A stretch of 17,922 bases of DNA. Source: Thermogutta sp. (lineage in GTDB: Bacteria > Planctomycetota > Planctomycetia > Pirellulales > Thermoguttaceae). The DNA is taken from contig NZ_JACIYL010000011.1 of the NCBI RefSeq assembly GCF_014359955.1, positions 1 through 17,922 of the forward strand. Direction: 5' to 3'. Numbering within the stretch: position 1 is the first letter of the stretch; every line of letters starts with the position of its first letter. Positions 9,201-15,818 of this stretch are shown piece after piece. A program made the position numbers and the translations under genes. The notes beneath the pieces are model-generated. The model did no database searches. It worked only from the letters and a program-made list of their open reading frames with translations, and had not been told where the DNA came from.

Positions 9201-10116
9201 CACCACCTGTCCCTGCCCGGGCTGGTGTGCGTACGAGCTCCTCTATGAGTCTGATGGCAGGAAGACAATTCTCACTCACGGCGGGAACTGTCCGCCGGGA
9301 TGCGGCTGTCCCGTGGTGTGCCCGGATGAACTTGAATCTCCAGGGATGTTCTACAGGCGCTGCACGAGCGACCAAGAGCAACTGACGAAGACCTGCATCT
9401 GTACCGGGGCATGCGAATGGCGGGCCAGACGAAATAACGCCGATGGCAGCCTTTACTGGGAGCTCTGGGATAATCAATGCAGTGAGAATTGCCAGGGGTG
9501 CCCACCACCGGCACATCCGCCGCAAGTATCCGGGGAGGTTGAGTTCACGGCATGCCAATCGGCCACCACGACCCGGCAGCCGTGTGGCGGCTCCTGTGTC
9601 TGGGAATGGTCTTCCTGGTATCACATCTGGGCCCTCACAAAAGGCTGTCCGCAGGGGTGCTACTGCCGGCCGCCGGAAGGCCCCGGACCGGTCTGGGATC
9701 CCGTTTCCGGCTGGACCAATACCTACATCTCGCAGTGCGTGGACCAGCCCCCGCCTCCGCCGCCGACCAGCACGAGCTCCTCCACCACCTCCAGCTCGAG
9801 CACAACGACCAGCAGTACGACATCCAGCACAACGTCGTCCACCACCTCCAGCACGACTTCAACGACGACGTCATCGACGACCACCACGACGGGCCAGCCC
9901 ACAACCAGCTCGAGCACAACCTCGAGTTCCAGCACCAGCACAACGTCGACGCCGGGCTGCTCTTCCTGCCAGTGTCTCTGGCAGTTTGATGACGAGTATG
10001 GCTGGATACTCTATTACGACTGCACCTATGAAGGGTGCGGCTCGAATTGTTCCTGTGACCCGCCGCCACGGAGTGGGTATTACCAAGGAGAGCTTTATTA
10101 CGTGCAGTGTCATTGA
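6256..10116 (+). CDS. Giant Cys-rich, Ser/Thr-stalked tail fibre-like protein (1286 aa)
   Basis: The GTG start (MSDKIIFTIND) is coupled to the upstream stop. Residues 1-230 are a folded, Trp-rich domain, probably the virion anchor. A Ser/Thr stalk follows at about 233-269, then a second folded domain at about 275-480 (GLGYVVGSVFWWSGGIHYIEL...). From about residue 486 to the end I count 97 cysteines in eleven units. Each follows a pattern C-x-G-x-C-x-W/Y, a beta hairpin, C-x2-G-C-x-C-x-P, then a closing C about 15-30 residues later. Units begin near residues 486, 539, 649, 712, 803, 879, 936, 985, 1049, 1110 and 1235. Further stalks lie near 851-877 and 1171-1232, with shorter ones between other units. 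The pattern implies disulfide-rich modules spaced by flexible stalks, outside the cell. The last gene of the tail block is a usual place for a receptor-binding fibre. No signal peptide is visible, as expected for a virion protein. Family unrecognised; fibre role inferred. Confidence 0.65.
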   Translation: MSDKIIFTINDLACILRPADRRAQAWFRRHWPPGYWPYVAPPASPFSPNYLWLSEIGTRPLGGWSTFRWADRLPRRWELNTLWIPTGASRFTIGLFLIDGQSAREIYKQIQESSGNTGVIFYFEHGEDGYAQVLWVLDLVPVVAHETLDKAPQEDAGDELYLLVLVDDRYFWQFVYIPLDRPRRWGEIIETLQETLQAKVRFWTPEGDIVDYDEITAADLDRFPDLEADIHATSTTTSRVCTTSTSTSSTSSTSTSSTSSTTSTSTTTTLPPILPDPEGWTTPGQPATVILDALAAGLGYVVGSVFWWSGGIHYIELTKKRFFADSEQKKTLHILAGRSDGKADTHYQPRNLRLSWPVCSPSGRYLKFRTLDDTLDSGTGQRSYQTTGCNLSEDCARAILKRIRKIQEITSPSLSTLTLPLSDAPQILAEPYADIDWLQLDVNRGRILVAAQHAAVEPALYSLTCRDSQGGTTSTTAVPGWGQSGCEPCTCTWECVDGEARIKESTCPEGCECAPQPKRCEDENWELVVPCVTTTTPPCSGTCHWQWDDQNKAWTLVNGQCSEGCLCASPQFCGDGDCAYASTFCVKADSQPPNPICTTSSPTSSTSTSSPGSTTPCPYPPGHPCCPETWTTTTTPRPECCCPDSGTVCGGCQWKAVIGIGGGLSWVIANSDCCPDCGCAYPTRMPRDQCDIEHTPCSQRPPVITTPCPPCAGGCEWVWSITWQRWVKTRESCTRSGPFCPCPDGQECQKCLCDPPSQSPADPSCHNLAYTPCHCVCGTTPWPWPCPPPPTTRPPTTSTTPGCGSRCLMRWDGSGWNPVGPPCPGNCPCATPPVAGSQVGECRESVCVPGTTSSTSTSSTSSTTTSTTTTSSTTTTTACPGYCLYGATDTGVYLISNQCQSGCQCAPAPCTEVLPGQTVVVGCLTAGQAATTTTCSCYGYCEYLDPFIVDQRCAPGCRCKPLPCDGSQTRGIVGCEPVTGTTTTCPCPGWCAYELLYESDGRKTILTHGGNCPPGCGCPVVCPDELESPGMFYRRCTSDQEQLTKTCICTGACEWRARRNNADGSLYWELWDNQCSENCQGCPPPAHPPQVSGEVEFTACQSATTTRQPCGGSCVWEWSSWYHIWALTKGCPQGCYCRPPEGPGPVWDPVSGWTNTYISQCVDQPPPPPPTSTSSSTTSSSSTTTSSTTSSTTSSTTSSTTSTTTSSTTTTTGQPTTSSSTTSSSSTSTTSTPGCSSCQCLWQFDDEYGWILYYDCTYEGCGSNCSCDPPPRSGYYQGELYYVQCH
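6952..7062 (+). repeat. Ser/Thr stalk-coding low-complexity repeat 1
   Basis: About 37 codons made almost only of ACC, ACG, ACA, AGC and TCG/TCC triplets, encoding Thr and Ser between the N-terminal and second folded domains of the giant protein. Synonymous codons vary, so the peptide composition rather than the DNA repeat appears to be maintained. Confidence 0.8.
8806..8886 (+). repeat. Ser/Thr stalk-coding low-complexity repeat 2
   Basis: Twenty-seven consecutive Ser/Thr codons between the fifth and sixth Cys units of the giant protein, bracketed by a Val-Pro-Gly and an Ala-Cys boundary. Confidence 0.8.
9766..9951 (+). repeat. Ser/Thr stalk-coding low-complexity repeat 3 (longest)
   Basis: About 62 codons, nearly all Ser or Thr with one GQP break, preceded by a run of seven prolines and a glutamine-containing turn. 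It separates the last Cys unit from the rest of the protein. Tandem AGC-ACG-ACG type triplets make it prone to length change by slippage. Confidence 0.8.
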
Positions 10117-10127
10117 GGAGGAGAAGG

Positions 10128-11888
10128 ATGTTTCTCACTATCGGCATGGCCTGTTACGACGATTTCGACGGGGTCTATTTCACGGTCATGGACCTGCTCA
10201 TCCATCACAACGAGGCCCTGCAAGACGCCGAGATCGTGATCGTGGATAACGCTCCGCACCTCCCCAGCGGGAAGACGACGGGGGACTTCGTGCGGAGCCT
10301 CGGCGGTCAACCTGTGCCGGTGCGTTATGTGCCCCTGCCGCAACCCGTCGGCACGTCACCAGCCCGCGACGCGATTTTCCAACACTCCAAAGGCGAGTAT
10401 GTCCTGGTCCTCGATTGCCATGTCCTGCTGCTGCCGGGAGCCCTGATGCGACTGGAAAAATTCCTGGAGGAAAACCACCCCTGCGATGACCTCCTCCAGG
10501 GCGTCCTCCACTCGGACGATCTCCGCCACCGCTGGACGCACTTCCAGGACGTCTGGCGGGCCGAGATGTGGGGGATCTGGGGCTCCGATCCGCGGGGGCA
10601 GAGTGCCGAAAACCCACCGTTTCAGATCTTCGCCCAGGGACTCGGCCTCTTCTGTGCCCGGCGGGAAAGCTGGCTCGGCTTCCATCCCCTGGCCCGCGGC
10701 TTCGGCGGGGAAGAGTGCTACATCCACGAGAAATACCGCCGGGCCGGCCGGAAATGCCTCTGCCTGCCGGGACTCGGCTGGGTCCACCGGTTTGGCCGCC
10801 CCAAAGGGGTTCCCTACCCGCTCACGCAGTGGAACAAGGTCCGCAATTATGTGCTCGAACACCTCGAGCTGGGCCTTGGTCTAGACCGCGTCTATCGGCA
10901 CTTTGTGCTCGGCGAGGGCGAGGATCCCGGCGACGGCTCAGCCCCCCAGGGGGCACTCAGCCGGATGCCGGAAGAGCATTGGAAATATCTCCTCGACGAT
11001 CCTGAAAAGCACCTTCATCCACCCGTAAAGTCGTCCACGGGCTGCGGCGGTTGCGGGGGAGGCCCGGCGATCGAATCGCTGGAGAAGTGGTACGAATGGC
11101 AGGCGGAACATCACCCCGACCTCAAGGGACACATCCCGCGTCTGAAAGAGCTGGCCACCGGGAAAACACTCGTGGTGGAACTAGGCAACGCCCGCGGTGG
11201 GAGTACGGCCGCCTTCCTGGCCGCGAAGCCGAAACGGCTCGTGTCAGTGGATGTCAACGCTCCCGGATGGCTTGCGCAGGTCACGGAGAAGGTGAACGAG
11301 ACCAGCTTCGACTTCATCCAGGCCGACTCGCGGTTCGTCGAACTCCCGGATGGCATTGAGGTTCTGTTCATCGACACCCAGCACACGGCGAGCCAGGTCT
11401 GGGCGGAGTTGAACGCCCATGCGGGCAGGGTCCAGGGGCTGATCGTCCTCCACGACACCAAAACCTTCGGCGAACGCGGCGAGGACGGGGGCCCGGGCCT
11501 CCTCCCGGCCCTGCGTCGTTTCCTCAAGGAAAATCCACAATGGACCGTGCTGAAGCACTACGAGGACTGGCACGGGCTGACAATCCTCTCCAATCGGCCC
11601 GAGGATCGCCCGAAGCTCCCCTCCACGGCCCGCCAGGTCTTCAATTTCACCAGGGCCGTCATCGAGCACGTGAAAAGCGGGGCCCGGTTCGTGAGCAGGG
11701 AAGAACTCGAACGCCGCCTGGACATCTGCGCCCTCTGCGAACACCGGGCCGAGAACCGCTGCTCGATCTGCGGATGTTATCTGATCGATTCGCCGACCGG
11801 ACAGGGGGGCAAGGCGGAATGGGCCGACCAGGCCTGTCCGATTGGCAAGTGGCTGCCGGTTCAGGGCCAACGCAAGGACGCTGCCTGA
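10128..11888 (+). CDS. DxH-type glycosyltransferase fused to methyltransferase-like and Cys-cluster domains
   Basis: 586 residues. ATG 10128 sits 4 bases after GAGGAGGAG, so the longer GTG frame is rejected. Residues 1-260 are a GT-A glycosyltransferase: MFLTIGMACYDD start, IVIVDNA strand, metal-binding D96-C-H98 (LVLDCHVL), GLGLFCARRESW, then the acceptor/catalytic FGGEE motif at 192-196 and GWVHRF. The DxH plus GGEE plus VHRF set parallels polypeptide GalNAc-transferases and related families. Residues 340-490 resemble a class I SAM methyltransferase (VVELGNARGGST with E351 and G353; D375; LFIDTQH at D416; LIVLHDTK). C-terminal cysteines 534, 537, 545, 548, 550 and 570, ending CPIGKW, form a small probable zinc-binding module common in phage glycosyltransferases. 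It begins 11 bases after the giant tail protein, suggesting cotranscription and possible action on that protein. Acceptor and sugar are unknown. Confidence 0.7.
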   Translation: MFLTIGMACYDDFDGVYFTVMDLLIHHNEALQDAEIVIVDNAPHLPSGKTTGDFVRSLGGQPVPVRYVPLPQPVGTSPARDAIFQHSKGEYVLVLDCHVLLLPGALMRLEKFLEENHPCDDLLQGVLHSDDLRHRWTHFQDVWRAEMWGIWGSDPRGQSAENPPFQIFAQGLGLFCARRESWLGFHPLARGFGGEECYIHEKYRRAGRKCLCLPGLGWVHRFGRPKGVPYPLTQWNKVRNYVLEHLELGLGLDRVYRHFVLGEGEDPGDGSAPQGALSRMPEEHWKYLLDDPEKHLHPPVKSSTGCGGCGGGPAIESLEKWYEWQAEHHPDLKGHIPRLKELATGKTLVVELGNARGGSTAAFLAAKPKRLVSVDVNAPGWLAQVTEKVNETSFDFIQADSRFVELPDGIEVLFIDTQHTASQVWAELNAHAGRVQGLIVLHDTKTFGERGEDGGPGLLPALRRFLKENPQWTVLKHYEDWHGLTILSNRPEDRPKLPSTARQVFNFTRAVIEHVKSGARFVSREELERRLDICALCEHRAENRCSICGCYLIDSPTGQGGKAEWADQACPIGKWLPVQGQRKDAA

Positions 11889-11904
11889 CGGAAAAATTCG
11901 ACAC

Positions 11905-11933
11905 TTTTCGACACCTAACGGGGGTGTCGAAAA
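11905..11933 (+). terminator. Stem-loop after the glycosyltransferase fusion gene
   Basis: An 11-base perfect stem (TTTTCGACACC paired with GGTGTCGAAAA, 7-base loop TAACGGG) lies 17 bases after the stop. A third copy of TTCGACAC starts at 11897, just upstream. No T-run follows on the plus strand, so termination would be weak. The half-sites could instead be an operator ahead of the next gene. Confidence 0.4.
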
Positions 11934-11974
11934 AGGGTTATAGGTATTCACAAGATGTGTGTGGAAAATGACTT

Positions 11975-12730
11975 ATGACAGAAAAACGTCCCTCGGCGAT
12001 GGTCGTTGCCATTTGTCCGACTTTCCGCCGCCCGCAACTGGCCGGGAACGCCGCGGCCTGCTTTCTTGCTCAGAAGGTTGGCGGCAAGCGGGCGCTCCTC
12101 ATCTGGGACGACGGGGGCAGTCTTCACCCCCACCACAATGGTTCCATCCATGTTATTACGTCCAAGCGTTTTTCGGACCTGGGCAGCAAGTACAACGCCC
12201 TGGCGAAACTGGCGGTATCGATGCTGGACGCCGACTTCCTGGCGGTCTGGGAAGACGACGATATTTATTTGCCCTGGTATCTTGCGGCCCACCTGGAGGC
12301 CATACAGAGAACAGGACGCCTGTGGTCCAAGCCATCGCGGGTGCTGAGCTTGTACACAGGAAGCCTCCAGGAAGAACCGGCTGCGGGACGCTTTCACGCG
12401 TCGATCTTTTTGAGCCGCGAGGCCTGGAGGCGGGTCAAGTGGCCGACCCACGGACGGGCCGACTTCGATCAGGAGTTCATGGCCAGTTTATTGCGGGAAT
12501 GTGGGCCGCCGGCCGATCCCCTGGAGGTCCATCCGGTCCCGGGATATGTCTTTCGTTATGGCTCGACGAAAAACTACCACGCCCAGTACTTCATGAAGGG
12601 TCCAGACGATACGAGCTGGTACCAGGACGTCGAGCGAACGGTGAGTCCAGTGCCGAAAACGGAATTGCGAGCCGAATTCGACGAAGAGACGCGGGCTGTT
12701 TACGAACGCTTTCGGGAGCCTAGGACGTAG
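11975..12730 (+). CDS. Glycosyltransferase, GT-A/GT2-like
   Basis: 251 residues. The N-terminus has the MVVAICPTFRRPQLAG strand-turn of GT2-type enzymes, then LLIWDDGGSL, GSKYNALAKLA, and the metal-binding acidic cluster VWEDDDIYLPWYL (E93-D96). That is followed by an acceptor-side region with REAWRRVKWP and a DFDQEFM acidic motif. It is therefore a nucleotide-sugar-dependent transferase, probably cytoplasmic since no membrane segment is visible. The start ATG follows GTGGAAAATGACTT, a weak ribosome site; an alternative ATG at 11959 is in another frame. It comes 86 bases after the fusion glycosyltransferase and converges with the antisense membrane protein gene, the two 3' ends overlapping by 11 bases. 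Substrate unknown; it may act on virion proteins or host surface glycans. Confidence 0.75.
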   Translation: MTEKRPSAMVVAICPTFRRPQLAGNAAACFLAQKVGGKRALLIWDDGGSLHPHHNGSIHVITSKRFSDLGSKYNALAKLAVSMLDADFLAVWEDDDIYLPWYLAAHLEAIQRTGRLWSKPSRVLSLYTGSLQEEPAAGRFHASIFLSREAWRRVKWPTHGRADFDQEFMASLLRECGPPADPLEVHPVPGYVFRYGSTKNYHAQYFMKGPDDTSWYQDVERTVSPVPKTELRAEFDEETRAVYERFREPRT

Positions 12731-13355
12731 ACTGCAAACGCTCCACCTGGAGGAGCGTGTGCACGGCCAAAAAGGAGCCTAAATACATTCCCGCAAGAGT
12801 GGCGAGTATCCAGAACGACACTTCCTTCTCTGCGGCCTCGAAGATTGGATTGCGGCTGAATGGCATAAGGTCCCGCGGGTCCACATGGTAGAGGAGACCA
12901 AGAAAGAATCCGCCTCCCGCACAAAGAAGGATCGAGCCCAGCGTTAGCGCAACGGCCACGGGAGACGGCACGTGCTTGAGAGAAAGGATAGAGGCCGTGG
13001 CTCGGATGCTCCACCAGCAAGTGAAGGGAACAATGCCCAGGACATACCAGACTGCGGGCACAATGTAGGTCAGATTGGACAAGCAGAGGGCCGCCACAAG
13101 GCCGATTGGGATGTTGATGAGGCCCATAACCCAGACGATCCCCAGATGGCGATACCTGCGATGGGAAACGAAACGTCGATAAAGGAAGGCCGCAGCGCCG
13201 GGGCGCTCGGAGAAGACTTGATCGTTGAGAGGAGGCGGTTCGACCGGTGCGGTCGCCGTGACCTCGATCGTTCCGCCACACTTCGGACACTGATAACGCC
13301 CTGGCCGGGGCGCCCGGGCCGTCGCCCTACAATGCGGACATTGGACGATTTCCAT
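12720..13355 (-). CDS. Zinc-ribbon, four-helix membrane protein
   Basis: 211 residues starting MEIVQCPHC. This start is preceded on the minus strand by GAGGGG about 6 bases upstream; the much longer frame upstream is an antisense shadow. Cys 6, 9, 23 and 26 form two CPxC-type knuckles, a cytoplasmic zinc ribbon. After a Pro-rich linker come four hydrophobic helices (IVWVMGLINIPIGLVAAL; YIVPAVWYVLGIVPF; VAVALTLGSILLCAGGGFFLG; FWILATLAGMYLGSFLAVH). This layout is common in uncharacterised bacterial membrane proteins, notably in Planctomycetota. It is the only antisense gene among the glycosyltransferases and looks like an independently acquired cargo ('moron') gene, possibly expressed from the lysogen. 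Function unknown. Confidence 0.65.
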   Translation of the reverse strand: MEIVQCPHCRATARAPRPGRYQCPKCGGTIEVTATAPVEPPPLNDQVFSERPGAAAFLYRRFVSHRRYRHLGIVWVMGLINIPIGLVAALCLSNLTYIVPAVWYVLGIVPFTCWWSIRATASILSLKHVPSPVAVALTLGSILLCAGGGFFLGLLYHVDPRDLMPFSRNPIFEAAEKEVSFWILATLAGMYLGSFLAVHTLLQVERLQSTS

Positions 13356-13418
13356 GCTGAGCCCCTCGTCATGTGTGGATCTTGTTCCGATGATAATTGG
13401 CCTGGCCAGTAGGTCAAT

Positions 13419-13997
13419 ATGGAAACCCTCCATCTCATCACGCCAGTGAGCCGCCCGGAAAACCTGCCTCGCCTGGAGTATAGTATTCGGGGCGGGTTTC
13501 GGACCACGAACGTCCTGTGGTGGTGCCTGTTCGATGAGCGATTTGGACCCGTACCGCCACGGCTGCCGTGGTCCCGGATTCACTACTGGGGACCGGGGCC
13601 AGGGCAAACCGGGGCCGTGGGTTACGCCGCGCGTAACTGGGCCATCGAACGGATCACTGGCGGATGGCTTTACTTCCTCGATGACGATAACCTCATCCAT
13701 CCGGAGTTCGAAGACGCGTTCATCGAGGCCCGCCGTCTCCATCCCCAGGCGGGCTGGTTCCTCTTCGACCAGGTGGCCGCGGATGGAACGTTGCTCCGCG
13801 AGGCCCAATGTCCTCCCAGTGTGGGCCACGTGGACCTGGGCCAGGCCGTCATCCGCCGTGACGTCCTTCAAGGATTTCGGTTTCAGGAAGACCGCTACGA
13901 CGCCGACGGCGAACTCTTTGCGAGGCTGGCCGCGGCTGTGCCACCGGTCTGCATCCCCCGCCGAGCCAGCTTTTACAACGCCTTGCGGTGCGGATGA
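13419..13997 (+). CDS. Small glycosyltransferase, GT-A fold
   Basis: 192 residues. METLHLITPVSRPENL is the first strand of a GT2-type fold. GAVGYAARNWAIERITGGWLYF leads into the metal-binding D88-D89-D90 (FLDDDNLIHPEF). WFLFDQV and a late acidic DADGELF follow. The length is at the short end for the family, so only the core nucleotide-sugar domain is present. It lies 63 bases from the divergent membrane-protein start, so the gap may hold two back-to-back promoters. It is the third glycosyltransferase in the cargo region, and its role in capsid/tail or host surface modification is inferred from neighbours only. Confidence 0.72.
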   Translation: METLHLITPVSRPENLPRLEYSIRGGFRTTNVLWWCLFDERFGPVPPRLPWSRIHYWGPGPGQTGAVGYAARNWAIERITGGWLYFLDDDNLIHPEFEDAFIEARRLHPQAGWFLFDQVAADGTLLREAQCPPSVGHVDLGQAVIRRDVLQGFRFQEDRYDADGELFARLAAAVPPVCIPRRASFYNALRCG

Positions 13998-14028
13998 GGG
14001 TTGATTCAGGGTTTATGATAAGTATGGT

Positions 14029-14044
14029 TGTCATCTTGATGACA
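14029..14044. promoter_or_regulatory. Palindromic operator-like site upstream of the XRE gene
   Basis: TGTCATC-TT-GATGACA is a perfect 7-base inverted repeat with a 2-base centre, 110 bases before the XRE start. A possible -10 (TATGAT, 14014-14019) lies just upstream, which would place the site near +1. Repressor binding by the neighbouring XRE protein is an inference. Confidence 0.35.
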
Positions 14045-14154
14045 TTCTGGATTTCAGAAACAACTCTCGCCTGGCACGGTCTACTGATGTAAAATTCTTT
14101 GGTTTTCTGGAACCAGTCTGGATGACGTTCACAGTACGGAGAGGGCCGGGCCCT

Positions 14155-14400
14155 ATGTCTACTCTGGCGGAGCGTTTGAAGCGGGCTCGAGAATCGCTGG
14201 GTCTCACCCAGGAGGCCGTGGAGCGGGCCACCGGGATTGGAACGTCGAGCCTTTCCGAGTTCGAATGCGGAAAGCGCGAACCACGGCTGGCGCAATTGCG
14301 GTTGCTGGCAGATTGCTACCGGCGACCTCTCAGTTACTTCCTGCGTAAAGACGAACCTAAACCGCAGCCTGTTATGTGGTGCAAGTTTCCCGACGGCTGA
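14155..14400 (+). CDS. XRE-family helix-turn-helix regulator
   Basis: 81 residues from ATG 14155 (MSTLAERLKRARESLGLTQEAVERATGIGTSS...); an in-frame ATG at 14122 would add 11 atypical residues. The Cro/CI-type HTH spans about 5-60: LKRARESLGLTQ, EAVERATGI turn, SSLSEFECGKREPRLAQLRLLADCY, then RPLSYFL. The sequence continues PVMWCKFPDG and stops. In longer relatives a similar junction leads into an ImmA/IrrE-type metallopeptidase domain; here that domain is absent. The -1 frame remains open from before the stop to TGA 14466-14468 (LTLQQKENDLED...), so an indel is possible. Its role is probably phage or cargo gene repression. The 176 bases after it show no other gene. Confidence 0.72.
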   Translation: MSTLAERLKRARESLGLTQEAVERATGIGTSSLSEFECGKREPRLAQLRLLADCYRRPLSYFLRKDEPKPQPVMWCKFPDG

Positions 14401-14576
14401 CCCTTCAACAAAAAGAGAACGATCTGGAAGACAAGAACGACCCGCCGAAAGACGAAAATCAACAGTGAGTTGCACACAATAGACTGAACGGAGGCTAATT
14501 TTCCACTAAAATGTAACCCCTCTGAAGCTCATGGCATGGCCACCCCGTTTCCACTCAGGCTGGTAAACGTCGATTG

Positions 14577-15062
14577 TTATTCGAAGCCTGGAAGCATGGT
14601 TGAAGGCGGTGGTTCGCGGGCCTGAATCCCTAGATCCAGAGCCAATGTGACGAGATCTTGGTCAAAGCTGATCAATTCGTCAGCTTTGTGGGCCAAAGCC
14701 GTTGCGATGATCAGACAATCCCGAAAGCGTTTTTCGCGGTTGGAATTGACAGGCTGTGTCGCACCGGGTTTCATTCTCTGTCGTTGCTTACTTACCACCT
14801 GCCGGAATTCGATTGCGGCCTCAAAATCAAAGGGAATTATGCAGAAGTTCTCTTGAAGACGTTTTCCCGTTTCTTCGAAAGAGCTGTCGCAACCGAAAAG
14901 AAACTCAGCGGCCACGATCGCCGGAATGCAGATGTGAACTTTATTCTTAGCACACTCGCTTAAGAAATGTTTCGCTCGTGCGGCTTTGTCGCAATTGGGG
15001 TCGTCGGGCCGAATCGCATACACAAGCACATTGGTGTCGATGAAAACCACACTTGACCCCAT
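14577..15062 (-). CDS. PIN-domain protein, VapC-like ribonuclease
   Basis: 161 residues. The four acidic residues of the PIN active site are present: D9 in FIDTNVLVYA, E53 in AAEFLFG, D115 in RDCLIIATA and D134 in SFDQDL. Such proteins are Mg-dependent single-strand RNases, most often toxins of VapBC systems. The length is slightly above the usual 130-145 because of an insertion near residues 92-110. No small AbrB- or RHH-type antitoxin precedes it. Its upstream partner, 15 bases away in the same operon, is instead the 246-residue unknown at 15078-15818. Either that protein supplies the antitoxin role or this is an orphan PIN gene. Confidence 0.75.
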   Translation of the reverse strand: MGSSVVFIDTNVLVYAIRPDDPNCDKAARAKHFLSECAKNKVHICIPAIVAAEFLFGCDSSFEETGKRLQENFCIIPFDFEAAIEFRQVVSKQRQRMKPGATQPVNSNREKRFRDCLIIATALAHKADELISFDQDLVTLALDLGIQAREPPPSTMLPGFE

Positions 15063-15077
15063 TACGCAGGCCCCGAA

Positions 15078-15818
15078 TTATTCGCACCACAAGCTCCGAA
15101 GAAACTTATCAATGTCGTCAATTTTCGCCCAATCCGGTCCAGCAGTTTTTTGCAGCGCCTCGATGGCACTGTCAAGCGGTGTTTTCCGATAAGGCAAAAG
15201 CTTGTCAGCGCGAAATGTGAGCAGGGTGCCTGTATTGAAATCCCATTTTCCCTTCCCGCAAACACCGATTTCTTCGTAGAGATGACGCCCAATCTCTTTG
15301 GCAAGTTCCTTGCTAATCTCAATGGTTAACGTTTTTCCTTTATAACCAGACAACTTCAGCCTAGCTTCTTTTCCTCCGACTTGGATACACTCTCCATACA
15401 GCGTTGTTTCGCCTTCAATGCAAGTGGGCGTCAAACGTTTCTCACCGGGGATGGATAATGTACCGATTTCATCCCCTGTGAATTCCACCTTCCAACCGCG
15501 TTTTTCGACCATCCGCTGTAGGTCATTGAGCGATCGTACGGCATTTGGCGGCGGAGGCGCGCTGCCCTTAACAATCTCCGAGAGTGTCTTGTTGGCAGTC
15601 TGAAGTTCGTCTGGCGCGACACACTCGATGCACAGGCTCCCCTCTTTGACACCGGTGAGACGCAGGTAGAGGTCGGGACCTGGTTTACCGTCCGGGCAGG
15701 CCAATTCTTTAAGGAGCTTCTCGTATCGATCAAGAAACGCGAAGAGGTCTCTTACCGGCACCTGGTCCGGTCGAACATGAGGCCCCTGAATATGAATTTC
15801 AAGTCGCTTAAGGCTCAT
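15078..15818 (-). CDS. Unknown protein paired with the PIN gene
   Basis: 246 residues from ATG 15816-15818 (MSLKRLEIHIQGPHVRPDQVPVRDLFAFLDRYEKLL), with GGGAGAGG about 10 bases upstream on the minus strand. It appears soluble: an N-terminal alpha/beta part with LYLRLTGVKEGSLCIECVAP, a helical stretch with NDLQRMVEKRGW, then a beta-rich half (LYGECIQVGGKEARLKLSGYKGKTLTIEI) and the end WAKIDDIDKFLRSLWCE. No known family or catalytic motif is evident. Placement directly before the PIN gene suggests an antitoxin-like or chaperone partner, but it is far larger than typical VapB. Its start overlaps the end of a gene fragment upstream. Confidence 0.62.
   Translation of the reverse strand: MSLKRLEIHIQGPHVRPDQVPVRDLFAFLDRYEKLLKELACPDGKPGPDLYLRLTGVKEGSLCIECVAPDELQTANKTLSEIVKGSAPPPPNAVRSLNDLQRMVEKRGWKVEFTGDEIGTLSIPGEKRLTPTCIEGETTLYGECIQVGGKEARLKLSGYKGKTLTIEISKELAKEIGRHLYEEIGVCGKGKWDFNTGTLLTFRADKLLPYRKTPLDSAIEALQKTAGPDWAKIDDIDKFLRSLWCE

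Noticed and set aside
13356..13871. Upstream extension of the minus-strand membrane protein
   Set aside because: It lies antisense to the small glycosyltransferase, and the internal ATG at 13355 has a ribosome site and starts directly at the zinc ribbon.
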